NCBI GenBank assembly: GCA_963706785.1
Contig: CAVPNJ010000009.1
Span: forward strand, 186,001-250,000
Source of the DNA: Pollutimonas sp963706785
GTDB taxonomy: Bacteria > Pseudomonadota > Gammaproteobacteria > Burkholderiales > Burkholderiaceae_B
Length of the DNA stretch: 64,000 nt
Direction: 5' to 3'
Notes under the pieces: model-generated
Told to the model about the DNA's origin: nothing
Database searches by the model: none
What the model saw: the letters and a program-made list of their open reading frames with translations, nothing else
Position numbers and translations under genes: made by a program
Shown: piece by piece, positions 44,333-54,834 of the stretch
Position numbering within the stretch: the first letter of the stretch is position 1
How the letters are laid out: each line of letters begins with the position of its first letter

Positions 44333-45424
44333 TTATAAAGTAACAGCCTCGCGCCGCTCAGACTCAAGGTATTCACGCGACTGCATCTCGGTTATACGAG
44401 ATACCGTACGATGAAACTCGTTGGACATAGGGCCTTCAGTATAAAGCTCATCGGCTTCACATTCGGCCGATATGATCAATTTGACCTTATGGTCGTAGAA
44501 CACATCAATCAGCCAAGTGAAACGGCGCGCCTCGGATGCGTCTCGAGCACCCATGCGCGGGACGCCGGAAAGGATCACCGTGTGGAAGCGACTGGCCAGG
44601 TCGAGATAGTCATTCTGTGAGCGAGGGCCGCCACACAGTGTCGCAAAATCGAACCATACGATATTCCCCCCCAGAGCGATGGCTTTCAGTTCTCGGTGTT
44701 CGACAAGCAAGACGGGCTTTAGCGGCGCGGTATCCGACAAGCGATCGAAATCATCCTGCAGCTGTTTATGGGTTTCGGGAGTAATGGGTGTAAGGTACAT
44801 ACGCACCTGTTCGAGCACACGACGGCGATAATCTACGCCGACATCCACGTTCAGTATGTCCATTCTTTCCTGGATCAGCTTGATCGCGGGAAGAATGCGA
44901 TCCCGGTGCAGGCCGTCGGGGTACAAGGTAGAAGGCTCGTAGTTCGATGTCATGACAAACGAAGTGCCATATTCGAACAACTTGAGCAAGAGCCGGTAAA
45001 GAATCATCGCGTCTGCGACATCCGAGACGTGAAATTCATCAAAGCAGATCAGGCGATAGCGCTTGGCGATACGTCGAGCCACTTCGTCCAAGGGATCTTG
45101 CTGTCCACGCACTTCACCCAATTCGCGATGTACGCCCCGCATAAACTCATGAAAGTGCAGGCGGGTCTTGCGCCTGACTGGCACCGTAAGAAAAAAGGCA
45201 TCCATTAAAAAGCTTTTCCCGCGCCCTACTCCACCCCAAAGATAGACCCCGCGAGGTACATCGGGTCGCCTGAATATTTTCTTCAGTGACGAGGAACGAG
45301 CCTTCTTGAAGTTTATCCATTCATCAAAATACACCTGCAAGCGATTGATAGCGGTCAGCTGAGCTTCATCGCATTGATATCCGCGTTCTTGCAAGGCATG
45401 GTGGTAATACTCAAGGACATTCAT
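44333..45424 (-). CDS. zapE: cell-division protein ZapE (AFG1-like ATPase)
   Basis: ATPase that modulates Z-ring dynamics under stress. 363 residues; Walker A GGVGRGKSFLMDAFF (64-78), Walker B LICFDEFHVSDVADAMIL, and TSNYEPSTLYPDGLHRDRILP are AFG1-family hallmarks. 76 bp downstream of lpd on the same strand. In many proteobacteria zapE follows sucAB-lpd, as here. Confidence 0.95.
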   Translation of the reverse strand: MNVLEYYHHALQERGYQCDEAQLTAINRLQVYFDEWINFKKARSSSLKKIFRRPDVPRGVYLWGGVGRGKSFLMDAFFLTVPVRRKTRLHFHEFMRGVHRELGEVRGQQDPLDEVARRIAKRYRLICFDEFHVSDVADAMILYRLLLKLFEYGTSFVMTSNYEPSTLYPDGLHRDRILPAIKLIQERMDILNVDVGVDYRRRVLEQVRMYLTPITPETHKQLQDDFDRLSDTAPLKPVLLVEHRELKAIALGGNIVWFDFATLCGGPRSQNDYLDLASRFHTVILSGVPRMGARDASEARRFTWLIDVFYDHKVKLIISAECEADELYTEGPMSNEFHRTVSRITEMQSREYLESERREAVTL

Positions 45425-45500
45425 AAACCGGCTCGTATAACGATGAAGGGCGAGTCATTGCCCGCCCTTCGTCAGATCACGCTATGCGCAAAATAAACAA

Positions 45501-46928
45501 TTAAAAATTAAGCGTGCGTTTGTCGACCGCCAAGGCGGCTTCTTTCATTGCCTCGGACAGAGTCGGATGCGCGTGGCAGATCCGAGCGATGTCTTCAGCC
45601 GCCCCACGGAATTCCATGATGGTCACGGCTTCGGAGATGAGCTCGGAAGCCATCGGTCCGATAATGTGCACACCCAGGACTTCGTCAGTTTTTGCATCGG
45701 CTAGTATTTTCACAAAACCTGTTGTGTCGCCCAAAGCACGTGCCCGGCCATTTGCCATGAAGGGGAAGCTTCCCGCCTTGTAGTCATGGCCTTCGGTTTT
45801 AAGTTGCTGCTCGTTCTTTCCTACCCAGGCGATTTCCGGCGAGGTGTAGATAACGGAAGGAATCGTACCGAAGTTGACATGGCTGTGCTGCCCCGAAATA
45901 CGCTCGGCGACTGCCACGCCTTCTTCTTCAGCCTTGTGTGCAAGCATGGGCCCGCGCACGACGTCGCCCACTGCCCAAACGTTCGGCAGGTTGGTCATAC
46001 AATCGTCGTCAACCATAATGAAACCACGTTCGTCGAGTTTCAGACCGACAGTTTCGACGCCCAACCCTTCGACGTGAGGAACGCGGCCAATGGAAACAAT
46101 AAGCTTGTCGGCAACTATTTTCTGTTCAGCGCCGGAAGCATCTGTATAAGGCACCGTCACCGATTTGGCGCTTGACTTTACTTCGCCTATCTTGACGCCG
46201 GTCTGGATGACGAGACCTTGTTTAGCGAAGACCTTCTGCGCCTCTTTGGCGACTTGCTGGTCGGCCACGGCCAGAAATTCGGGCATGGCTTCCAGGATGG
46301 TTACTTCGGCGCCCAGGCGGCGCCACACGCTGCCCAGTTCGAGTCCGATAACGCCTGCGCCGATGACGGCAAGTTTCTTGGGTACAGCCGGAATACGAAG
46401 AGCGCCATCATTGGACAAGACCTGGGTTTCATCGAACGGCAATCCAGGCAGCGCACGTGGCGAAGAGCCAGTAGCGATGATGACGTGCTTGGCAACGAGG
46501 TCTTCATCCGATGTGCCGGATACTTTTATTGACCAGCCGCCATCGACATAAGCTACAAACGAGCCGGTGCCGTGAAAAAAAGTTACCTTGTTTTTCTTGA
46601 ACAGATAGAGAATACCGTCGTTGTTTTGCTTTACGACGGTATCCTTGCGGCCGACCAGGGTATCAAGCTTGAGCTCGATGCCTTTGATTTGGATGCCATG
46701 CTCGGCAAAGTGATGGTTGGCCTGCTCGTAGTGCTCCGAGGATTGCAACAGGGCCTTGGAAGGAATACATCCTACGTTAGTGCAAGTGCCGCCAGGCGCT
46801 GGCTTGCCTTGGTCATTGCTCCAGGCATCAATACATGCCACGTTCATACCAAGTTGTGCAGCTCGAATTGCTGCAATGTATCCACCGGGACCTGCCCCGA
46901 TGACGACAACGTCAAATTGTTTAGCCAT
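45501..46928 (-). CDS. lpdA: dihydrolipoamide dehydrogenase (E3)
   Basis: FAD disulfide oxidoreductase that re-oxidises lipoamide in the 2-oxoglutarate dehydrogenase complex. 475 residues: FAD site VVIGAGPGGYIAAIRAAQLG, redox disulfide GGTCTNVGCIPSKALL, NAD site VIGAGVIGLELGSVWRRLG, and C-terminal dimer motif HAHPTLSEAMKEA with the active His-Glu. Last of the odhA-odhB-lpd set, but an intrinsic terminator separates it from odhB, so it may be transcribed partly on its own. Confidence 0.96.
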   Translation of the reverse strand: MAKQFDVVVIGAGPGGYIAAIRAAQLGMNVACIDAWSNDQGKPAPGGTCTNVGCIPSKALLQSSEHYEQANHHFAEHGIQIKGIELKLDTLVGRKDTVVKQNNDGILYLFKKNKVTFFHGTGSFVAYVDGGWSIKVSGTSDEDLVAKHVIIATGSSPRALPGLPFDETQVLSNDGALRIPAVPKKLAVIGAGVIGLELGSVWRRLGAEVTILEAMPEFLAVADQQVAKEAQKVFAKQGLVIQTGVKIGEVKSSAKSVTVPYTDASGAEQKIVADKLIVSIGRVPHVEGLGVETVGLKLDERGFIMVDDDCMTNLPNVWAVGDVVRGPMLAHKAEEEGVAVAERISGQHSHVNFGTIPSVIYTSPEIAWVGKNEQQLKTEGHDYKAGSFPFMANGRARALGDTTGFVKILADAKTDEVLGVHIIGPMASELISEAVTIMEFRGAAEDIARICHAHPTLSEAMKEAALAVDKRTLNF

Positions 46929-47035
46929 GTTTTTCTCGATCTAGATAGTGTTGGCACAAGTCCGGAGAACGGGCTCGCGCGTCAAGGGAAGCGGTTGCGT
47001 AGCGCAGCCAACTTCCACGACGAAAGGAGACACTC

Positions 47036-47083
47036 AAAAAAAACCCCGGCTAGCGTGTCCCGTTGAAAGAAACGCTTGCCGGG
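47036..47083 (-). terminator. intrinsic terminator between odhB and lpd
   Basis: On the minus strand CCCGGCAAGCG (47083-47073) pairs with CGCTAGCCGGG (47055-47045) with one mismatch, and eight T residues follow (47043-47036). It is 28 bases beyond the odhB stop and upstream of the co-oriented lpd gene. Confidence 0.75.
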
Positions 47084-47110
47084 AATTTTCCTATGCCGTC
47101 ACCTGCATGC

Positions 47111-48319
47111 TTAGACGTCCAGCAGCAGGCGTTGTGGATCTTCGAGTGCTTCTTTGATAGCCACCAGGGCCAATACCGCTTCGCGCCCATCGATAATGCG
47201 ATGGTCGTATGACATTGCCAAGTAGTTCATGGGGCGAATCACGATTTGGCCGTTTTCTACGACCGCACGGTCTTTGGTGGCATGAATACCCAGGATGGCC
47301 GACTGCGGAGGATTGATGATCGGCGTGGACAACATAGAGCCGAACACACCACCATTTGAAATCGAGAACGTGCCGCCTGTGAGCTCTTCAAGTGTCAGCT
47401 TGCCGTCGCGCGCACGCGCGCCGAAGTCGGCGATTTGTTTCTCGATGTCGGCAATCGACATTTGGTCGGCGTTACGCAAAATGGGGACGACCAAACCACG
47501 CGGACTACCCACAGCAATACCGATATCGAAGTAACCGTGATAAATGATGTCCTTGCCATCTACCGAAGCGTTGACGACCGGGTACTTCTTGAGCGCTGCA
47601 ACTGCTGCCTTGACAAAGAACGATGTAAAACCAAGCTTTACGCCGTGCTCTTTCTCGAATTGGTCTTTGTATTTCTTGCGCAGATCGAGAATGCCCTGCA
47701 TGTTCACTTCGTTGAACGTCGTAAGAATGGCATTGTCGGCTTGCGACTGTAGAAGACGTTCAGCAACACGGGCACGCAAGCGGCTCATGGGAACGCGCTG
47801 CTCTGGGCGGCCATCCAGTGACAAGGAGGCGGGAACAACAGGAGCAGCGGCCTTTTTGGCGGGAGCATTGCCTGCGGAAAGCGCATCGCCCTTGGTGATC
47901 CGGCCAGCGCGTCCGGAGCCCTCGACTGAGGCAGGATCAATACCTTTTTCAGCCAGTATCTTACCTGCCGCAGGAGACGCAACAGCCGAACCAACCGTTG
48001 CGGCAGGGGCAGCCGCTACCGATGCAGCGGCCGGCGCAGGGGCAGCAGCGGCGGCGGGCGCCGCGGCGGATGCCTTACCTTCGCTGTCGATACGTGCAAG
48101 AACTTCACCGGAAGTTACCGTGCTGCCGTCGCCTTTGACTATTTCCTTCAGAACGCCCGAAGATGGCGCAGGAACTTCCAGGACCACTTTGTCTGTTTCC
48201 ACTTCGATCAGGATCTCGTCGGCCTCGATCGCTTCACCGGGCTGCTTCTTCCATGTAAGGAGAGTAGCTTCGGAAATCGATTCTGAAAGCTGTGGAACGA
48301 GAACATCAGTAATAGCCAT
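47111..48319 (-). CDS. odhB: dihydrolipoyl succinyltransferase (E2 of 2-oxoglutarate dehydrogenase)
   Basis: Core of the 2-oxoglutarate dehydrogenase complex. 402 residues: a single lipoyl domain with the lipoylated Lys in VETDKVVLEVPAP, an Ala/Pro linker (about 85-115), the E3/E1-binding domain (ASPAAGKILAEKGIDPASV..GSGRAGRITKGD) and the catalytic domain with SYDHRIIDGREAV. 30 bp after odhA on the same strand. Confidence 0.97.
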   Translation of the reverse strand: MAITDVLVPQLSESISEATLLTWKKQPGEAIEADEILIEVETDKVVLEVPAPSSGVLKEIVKGDGSTVTSGEVLARIDSEGKASAAAPAAAAAPAPAAASVAAAPAATVGSAVASPAAGKILAEKGIDPASVEGSGRAGRITKGDALSAGNAPAKKAAAPVVPASLSLDGRPEQRVPMSRLRARVAERLLQSQADNAILTTFNEVNMQGILDLRKKYKDQFEKEHGVKLGFTSFFVKAAVAALKKYPVVNASVDGKDIIYHGYFDIGIAVGSPRGLVVPILRNADQMSIADIEKQIADFGARARDGKLTLEELTGGTFSISNGGVFGSMLSTPIINPPQSAILGIHATKDRAVVENGQIVIRPMNYLAMSYDHRIIDGREAVLALVAIKEALEDPQRLLLDV

Positions 48320-48349
48320 AGTATGTATTCCGTTTTTGAAAAGTATTCG

Positions 48350-51222
48350 TTATTTCGTCAGCATGAAGCTTTTGAATTTCGGCGCCAGCGCCTGCTCGAG
48401 CAGGACTCGTTGCTGTTCTTGGTGTTTGGCCAGATAACCAACCGCCGGAGAAGCAGAAGCAGCGCGTCCGGCATAGCCAAGGCGCTGACCGTCGGCCATG
48501 TTCTCGTACAGATGGTGCTGAATATAGAACCAGGGGCCTTGGTTCTGCGGTTCGTCCTGCACCCAGACAATTTCCTTGGCATTCGTATATTTCTGCAATT
48601 CTGACTGGAACGATTTATGCGCAAACGGATATAGCTGTTCGACGCGCAGGATTGCGACGTCGCTGCGGCCCATTTCCTTGCGAGCATGCACAATATCGTA
48701 ATACACCTTGCCTGAGCAGACCAGAACCCGGTTAACGGCAGCAGGATCGATGCTTTGGTCTTGTTCGCCAATGACGGGCAGGAACTGACTATTGGCGAGG
48801 TCCGCCAGCGGCGATGTTGCGTCTTTGTTGCGCAGCAATGACTTGGGCGTGAGAATGACCAAAGGCTTACGGAAGGGGCGGATCATCTGCCGACGCAGCA
48901 AGTGGAAAATTTGCGCGCCATTGGTAGGCTGGACAACCTGAATGTTGTTGTCGGCGCAAAGCTGCAGGAAGCGTTCGATGCGTGCGGAAGAGTGTTCTGG
49001 GCCCTGACCTTCGTAACCGTGAGGAAGCATCATAGTCAGACCGCACTGGCGGCCCCACTTGGCTTCGCCAGAGGTAATGAACTGGTCGATTACGACCTGC
49101 GCGCCGTTGACGAAATCGCCAAATTGCGCTTCCCAGATAGTGAGGGTGTTAGGTTCCGCCGAAGCATAGCCGTATTCAAATGCCAGCACCGCTTCTTCCG
49201 ACAAGACTGAGTCGATGACCGTAAAAGGAGCCTGGTTTTCTGACACGTTCTGCAAAGGGATGTACGTGCCGTCGTTCCAGCGTTCGCGCTTCTGATCATG
49301 AAGAACAGCATGACGGTGGGTAAACGTACCGCGACCAGAGTCTTGGCCGGTGATACGAATCGCATAGCCGCTGGCGACCAGGGTCGCAAAGGCTAAATGC
49401 TCGCCCATGCCCCAGTCGACGTTCTGCTCGCCGCGGGCCATATTACGACGATCGTTCAGCAATTTGTTGACCAGCGAATGGACCGTGAAATTTTCAGGTA
49501 CCGTAGTGAGCTTCTCGCCGATGCGGGTAAGTTCAGCGACAGGAACGCCGGTATCGGCCTGGTCAGTCCATTTGGCGCCGAGGAACGAAGACCAATCAGT
49601 CGAGTACTTGTTTTTGTAATCGGTCAGCACCGGTTCGACAGTGCGTTGACCGTCTTCCATTAGCTGTCGGTAATCTTTTACCAATTGGTCGCATTCAGCT
49701 TCTGTGAGGACTCCTTGTGCGACCAGCTTGTCGGCGTAGACCTTGCGTGTGCCCGGATGCTTACCGATGCTTTTGTACATCAGCGGCTGGGTAAGCGAAG
49801 GGGTATCTTGTTCGTTGTGACCCAACTTGCGGAAGCAAACGATATCGACCACGACGTCGTGATGGAACTGCATGCGATAGTCGAGCGCGAGCTGCGTCAC
49901 GTACACGACTGCTTCAGGGTCGTCGCCATTAACGTGAAAGACCGGTGCTTCGATCATTTTCACGACATCGGTGCAATACAAGGTAGAGCGAGTATCGCGC
50001 GGGTCGGAAGTCGTAAAGCCGATCTGGTTGTTAATAACGATGTGCAAGGTACCGCCTGTCCCGTAACCGCGCGTTTGCGCAAGGTTCAGGGTCTCCATGA
50101 CAACGCCCTGGCCCGCAAAGGCGGCGTCGCCGTGAACCAATACCGGTAACACTTGCGAACCAAGGTCGTCGCCGCGACGGTCTTGGCGAGCGCGGACACT
50201 GCCTTCCACCACAGGGTTAACGATTTCCAGGTGGGAGGGATTGAACGCCAGGGACAGATGGATAGGACCGCCACGCGTGGACAGATCGCTGGAGAAGCCG
50301 TTGTGGTATTTGACGTCGCCGTCGGTCAGGCCTTCGGCATGCTTGCCTTCGAACTCGGCAAACAGATCGCCGGGCATCTTGCCCATGATATTTACCAGCA
50401 TGTTCAGGCGGCCGCGGTGGGCCATGCCCACTACGATTTCCTGCACACCGTTGTCGCCGGCATGGCCCACGACTTCGTCCATGGACGCAATAAAGCTTTC
50501 GCCGCCTTCAAGTGAGAAGCGCTTTTGGCCCACATACTTGGTATGCAGGAAGCGTTCTAGACCTTCGGCCTCGGTGACTTGCTGAAGGATATTACGTTTG
50601 CGGTCGGTGGAAAACGAAGGCACACCCAAGGTGGACTCCAGGCGTTCCTGGATCCATCGTTTGGCTGTCGGGTCAGAGATATGCATGAACTCTGCACCTA
50701 CGCTGCGGCAATACGTGTCGCGCAAGGCCTTGAGCATGTCACGCATGGTCATGGTGTCGGCTTTGGTGAAATACGTATTGGTCGCTGAGTAGACCTGATC
50801 AAGATCGGCTTCAGTCAAGCCATAGAAGCTGGGATCAAGCTCGGGAATGACCGGGCGATCCTGGCGCTTCAAGGGATCAAGTTCGGCAAAGCGCGACCCT
50901 AATGACCGATATGCAGCAATGATGGACTGAACGTAGACCTGCTTACTGGCGACAGTAAGGTCGGGCTCCTGTGCACGAGCGACAAATCCATTAGATTTTG
51001 CGCGTTGTGCAAACGATTCAATGATGGGCGCGTGAGCCTGGTCGCGGGTTACTTCGCGGCCGTCGGTGGCAGGGGCGAATGCTGCAGCTGATCGAAATAA
51101 TCGCGCCACAGATCTGAAACGGACCCGGGATTGTCGAGATAGGATTCATATAGATCCTCGACATAAGGGGCGTTGCTACCAAACAGGTAAGAATTGGATA
51201 AAAGTTCTATTTCCGATGACAT
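48350..51222 (-). CDS. odhA: 2-oxoglutarate dehydrogenase E1, one frameshift near the N-terminus
   Basis: Thiamine-diphosphate decarboxylase of the TCA cycle. The real start is the ATG at 51222: MSSEIELLSNSYLFGSNAPY, then VEDLYESYLDNPGSVSDLWRDYFDQLQH. The frame then shifts near 51085 (one base missing, or two extra) into ..APATDGREVTRDQAHAPIIESFAQ. A caller seeing only the long frame would start at 51109 and lose the N-terminal E2-binding segment. The catalytic region is intact (GDAAFAGQGVVMETLNLAQ, HGDDPEAV-type and GQGPEHSSARIERFLQL motifs). Corrected length about 957 residues. Confidence 0.94.
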
Positions 51223-51670
51223 ATATGCGCTTCACCTATCCGAGTGTCTCACTCGTTATGATGCAGGGGACAACCTTCCGCGACACGGCCAGACCGGTTA
51301 GCGGATAGCGGGGCAGAAGGCAACGTACGACGCCTTGATAAGCCGTATTGTTACTAGTATACCCGCGAAGCAAGAGGGGGAGAACCCAGGCCGGATAAAT
51401 GCGGGCCAAAAGCCGTAAAGCGTTGGCATTAACAAACACCTTACACTACCGAATTCTCGTATCACGCTAGGCCGACTCTTATGACAGATTCCATGAGCAC
51501 TTTCTTTTCATTGTGATGAAAATATGGTGCCCAGTGAATTTCGAGTCAGACTACACTTACGCATCAGGGCTGCGTGACCAAGATCACCGGGCCGATATCT
51601 ACAATAAATACACATTGCAATCCTAAAATTCACGCGATTTTATTCTTTTAGCTATACAGGAGTTTCCTTA
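51223..51670. other. divergent promoter region of odhA and maeB
   Basis: 448 bp without a supported gene between the divergent odhA and maeB starts. The maeB side ends in a clear ribosome binding site (caggag, about 51657-51662). I see AT-rich promoter-like sequence between about 51490 and 51650 but no confident boxes, repeat or RNA gene. Confidence 0.4.
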
Positions 51671-53968
51671 ATGGATTCCAACAACGATCTCGCCAAGCTT
51701 GCCCTGGACTACCATGCATTTCCAGTTCCAGGAAAGATTTCCGTTATGCCTACCAAGCCATTGGCCAACCAGGACGACTTGTCGCTTGCTTACTCGCCCG
51801 GCGTGGCATTTGCCTGCATGAGCATCCATGCCGAGGGCGAAGACGCGGCTGCGAAATACACATCGCGCTCAAACTTGGTCGGGGTTATCACCAATGGTAC
51901 CGCCGTGCTTGGACTGGGGAATATTGGCCCTCTCGCCGCCAAGCCTGTCATGGAGGGCAAGGGGTGCCTATTCAAGAAATTTGCCGGTATCGACGTATTC
52001 GATATCGAACTTGACGAAACCGACCCCGACAAACTAGTAGACATAATCGCAGCGCTCGAGCCGACTCTCGGCGGCGTCAACCTTGAAGACATTAAAGCAC
52101 CCGAGTGCTTTTATATCGAGAAAAAGCTTCGAGAGCGCATGAAGATTCCGGTCTTCCACGACGACCAGCACGGTACCGCGATTATCTCTTCCGCGGCTAT
52201 CATCAATGGCCTAAAAGTGGTTAATAAGAAAATCGAAGACGTTAAGCTGGTTTGCTCGGGCGCCGGGGCAGCGGCCATCGCCTGCTTAAATTTGCTGGTG
52301 AATTTGGGCGTACGCTTATCCAATATCTACGTTGTGGATTCGCGTGGCGTGATTTGGAAAGGCCGCGATGAAAACATGGAGCCCAATAAAGCACGCTACG
52401 CTCAAGATACCAGTGCACGGACGCTGGCCGACGCATGTGTCGACGCTGATGTATTCCTTGGATGTTCTGCGCCCGGTGTATTGACGCCCGAGATGATGAA
52501 GACCATGGGTCCACAGCCGCTAATCCTGGCGCTCGCCAACCCTGAGCCGGAAATTCGTCCTGAAGTGGCCAAGGCTGCTCGCCCCGACTGCATTATTGCC
52601 ACCGGACGTTCCGATTACCCTAATCAGGTCAATAACGTTTTATGCTTCCCCTTCATTTTCCGTGGTGCGATGGACGTCGGCGCCACGGTTATCAACGAAG
52701 AGATGAAACTGGCCTGCGTGAAGGCGATAGCCGAACTGGCAGAAGCCGAACAGAACGATGAAGTAGCAATGGCTTATGCAGGCCAGGAACTGACGTTCGG
52801 CCCGGAATACATTATTCCTAAACCATTCGACCCACGCCTGATCGTGAAGATCGCGCCGGCCGTGGCTCAGGCCGCAATGGATTCAGGCGTGGCGCGGCGC
52901 CCCATCGAAGACATTGAAGTCTACCGGCAAAAGTTGATGAGCCTGGTGTATCACACGGGCCAACTGATGCGCCCTCTTTTCATGCAAGCAAAAAGTGCGC
53001 CGAAGCGGGTCATTTATGCCGATGGCGAAGACGAACGCGTACTGCGCGCCGTACAGACGGTGGTCGACGAAAAACTGGCGTATCCCATACTTGTCGGTCG
53101 CCCTTCAGTCATCGAAATGCGCATCAAAAAGTTCGGCCTCCGGCTTACCGCTGGACAGGATCTCGAAATCGTCAATCCCGAAGCGGATGAGCGTTTCAAC
53201 GAAACCTGGAACGCTTATTACAAGCTGAAGGGCCGCGACGGCGTCACTCCCGACATTGCCAAGGCAATGGTTCGCAAACACAATTCGCTAATTGCCGCAC
53301 TCCTGCTTCAGCGCGGCGATGCTGACGCCATGCTGTGCGGCGTTGCGAGCCGCTTTGATAATCAGCTTAAATACGTGCAGGAAGTCATAGGCATGAAACC
53401 CGGCGTCGGTACCTATGCCGCGATGAACGTCCTGATGCTTCCCACTCAGACCCTGTTTATTTGCGATACCCATGTAAACGAGAACCCTAGCGCCGAGCAA
53501 ATCGCCGACATGACCATCCAGGCCGCCGACGAGATCTTGCGTTTTGGCGTGATTCCAAAGGTGGCATTGTTGTCGCACTCCAATTTCGGCAGCCGGTCTT
53601 CCGAATCGGCGCGCAAAATGGCAGAAGCGCGCCGACTTATTTCCGAGCGCGCACCAGCGTTGGAGGTCGACGGCGAAATGCATGCCGACTCTGCCTTGTC
53701 GGAAACGATACGCCTTAAGGCATTTCCCGATTCGAAACTAAGGGGTCCAGCCAACTTGCTGATAACCCCCAACCTGGACACGGGGAACATTACCTACAAC
53801 ATGCTGAAAATGACGGGCAGCAATGGCGTGACCATGGGCCCTGTTCTGCTGGGCGCGGCACGTCCGGTACACATTTTGACCACCAGCTCGACGGTGCGTC
53901 GCATTGTCAACATGACCGCCTTGGCTGTTGTCGACGCCCAGCAAGAAGCAGGACAGGTACAGTTGTAA
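51671..53968 (+). CDS. maeB: NADP-dependent malic enzyme with phosphotransacetylase-like C-terminal domain
   Basis: Oxidatively decarboxylates malate to pyruvate with NADPH. 765 residues: malic domain 1-about 430 (LAYSPGVAFACMSI, FHDDQHGTAIISSAAIINGL, NAD-fold LVCSGAGAAAIACLNLL, LALANPEPEIRPEVA) and a PTA-like domain about 440-760 (RVIYADGEDERVLRAVQTV, NVLMLPTQTLFICDTHVNENP). The C-terminal domain is regulatory, binding acetyl-CoA, in the family rather than catalytic. Good GGAG ribosome binding site. With odh, gltA and sdh it makes this side of the window a central-carbon region. Confidence 0.97.
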   Translation: MDSNNDLAKLALDYHAFPVPGKISVMPTKPLANQDDLSLAYSPGVAFACMSIHAEGEDAAAKYTSRSNLVGVITNGTAVLGLGNIGPLAAKPVMEGKGCLFKKFAGIDVFDIELDETDPDKLVDIIAALEPTLGGVNLEDIKAPECFYIEKKLRERMKIPVFHDDQHGTAIISSAAIINGLKVVNKKIEDVKLVCSGAGAAAIACLNLLVNLGVRLSNIYVVDSRGVIWKGRDENMEPNKARYAQDTSARTLADACVDADVFLGCSAPGVLTPEMMKTMGPQPLILALANPEPEIRPEVAKAARPDCIIATGRSDYPNQVNNVLCFPFIFRGAMDVGATVINEEMKLACVKAIAELAEAEQNDEVAMAYAGQELTFGPEYIIPKPFDPRLIVKIAPAVAQAAMDSGVARRPIEDIEVYRQKLMSLVYHTGQLMRPLFMQAKSAPKRVIYADGEDERVLRAVQTVVDEKLAYPILVGRPSVIEMRIKKFGLRLTAGQDLEIVNPEADERFNETWNAYYKLKGRDGVTPDIAKAMVRKHNSLIAALLLQRGDADAMLCGVASRFDNQLKYVQEVIGMKPGVGTYAAMNVLMLPTQTLFICDTHVNENPSAEQIADMTIQAADEILRFGVIPKVALLSHSNFGSRSSESARKMAEARRLISERAPALEVDGEMHADSALSETIRLKAFPDSKLRGPANLLITPNLDTGNITYNMLKMTGSNGVTMGPVLLGAARPVHILTTSSTVRRIVNMTALAVVDAQQEAGQVQL

Positions 53969-54177
53969 AGCAGACCAGGTGCATATTTTGAGCACGCGAT
54001 AGAAAAGGCGGGGGCCATCCATGTTGGAATCGCCCCCCTTGAAGCTGGGCTTTTTATATTTAGACTCCATGAATCGAGTCTTGTATGGCTCGACCTGCAT
54101 CGCAAAGTCTACGATATTCTTCCAAGGGTCGGTCGTGCCAATCGCCATTCTCGTCCCAAGCAGAACGAAGCACTACA

Positions 54178-54825
54178 CTAGCACTCGGCTGGAAAACGCA
54201 GTACCGCCCCAGTTAGAGACTGCAACTCTTTATCGGAAATATTCACCAGCTTTTCGATAACCTGCATTCCTTGCGGCGTGGATTCGATGACCGCCAAATC
54301 AGTATAAACGCGATGTACAACACCCAGTCCAGTAACAGGCAGAGTGCATTTCTCGACGATCTTGGGCGTACCATCTTTAGCATTGTGCTCCATTAAGATA
54401 AATACCTTCTTGGCGCCCACCGCCAGATCCATCGCGCCGCCCACCGCAGGTGGTTCGCCCGCTCTACCCAGCGACCAGTTAGCCAGGTCACCAACTGACG
54501 ACACCTGCATGCCGCCCATGATGCATAAATCCAGATGACCACCGCGCATAATGGCGAAGGAATCCACATGATGGAAAAAAGATCCGCCCATTAAAAGAGT
54601 GATCGGTTTCTTGCCCGCGTTGATCAGTTCGGGATCGATCTCGCCTTCTTGGGCGGACGGACCCATTCCCAAGATGCCGTTTTCGCTGTGCAACAAGATT
54701 TCGTCTGCCGGATCCAAATAATTCGCAACCAGTTCCGGCATGCCAATGCCTATATTCACGTAGCTGCCTGGTGCGATATCTTGAGCCAAGCGTTTCGCCA
54801 TTTCATTGCGCGTCAATCTCTGCAT
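54178..54825 (-). CDS. 3-oxoacid/3-oxoadipate CoA-transferase subunit B
   Basis: 215 residues. YVNIGIGMPELVANYL and the active-site motif LHSENGILGMGP with catalytic Glu48 identify the beta subunit of a two-subunit family I CoA-transferase (CatJ/PcaJ, ScoB, AtoA). Such enzymes transfer CoA from succinyl-CoA or acetyl-CoA to 3-oxoadipate, acetoacetate or related 3-oxoacids; the exact acceptor cannot be told. Subunit A ends 9 bp upstream. No pca/cat ring-cleavage genes are present here. Confidence 0.9.
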   Translation of the reverse strand: MQRLTRNEMAKRLAQDIAPGSYVNIGIGMPELVANYLDPADEILLHSENGILGMGPSAQEGEIDPELINAGKKPITLLMGGSFFHHVDSFAIMRGGHLDLCIMGGMQVSSVGDLANWSLGRAGEPPAVGGAMDLAVGAKKVFILMEHNAKDGTPKIVEKCTLPVTGLGVVHRVYTDLAVIESTPQGMQVIEKLVNISDKELQSLTGAVLRFPAEC

Positions 54826-54834
54826 AGTGTGCTC

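Noticed and set aside
54000..54060. Terminator between maeB and the CoA-transferase genes
   Set aside because: The G-run/C-run around 54010-54040 gives only a short imperfect stem and the GCCC/GGGC-TTTTT pair near 54045 is 4 bp; not strong enough to list.
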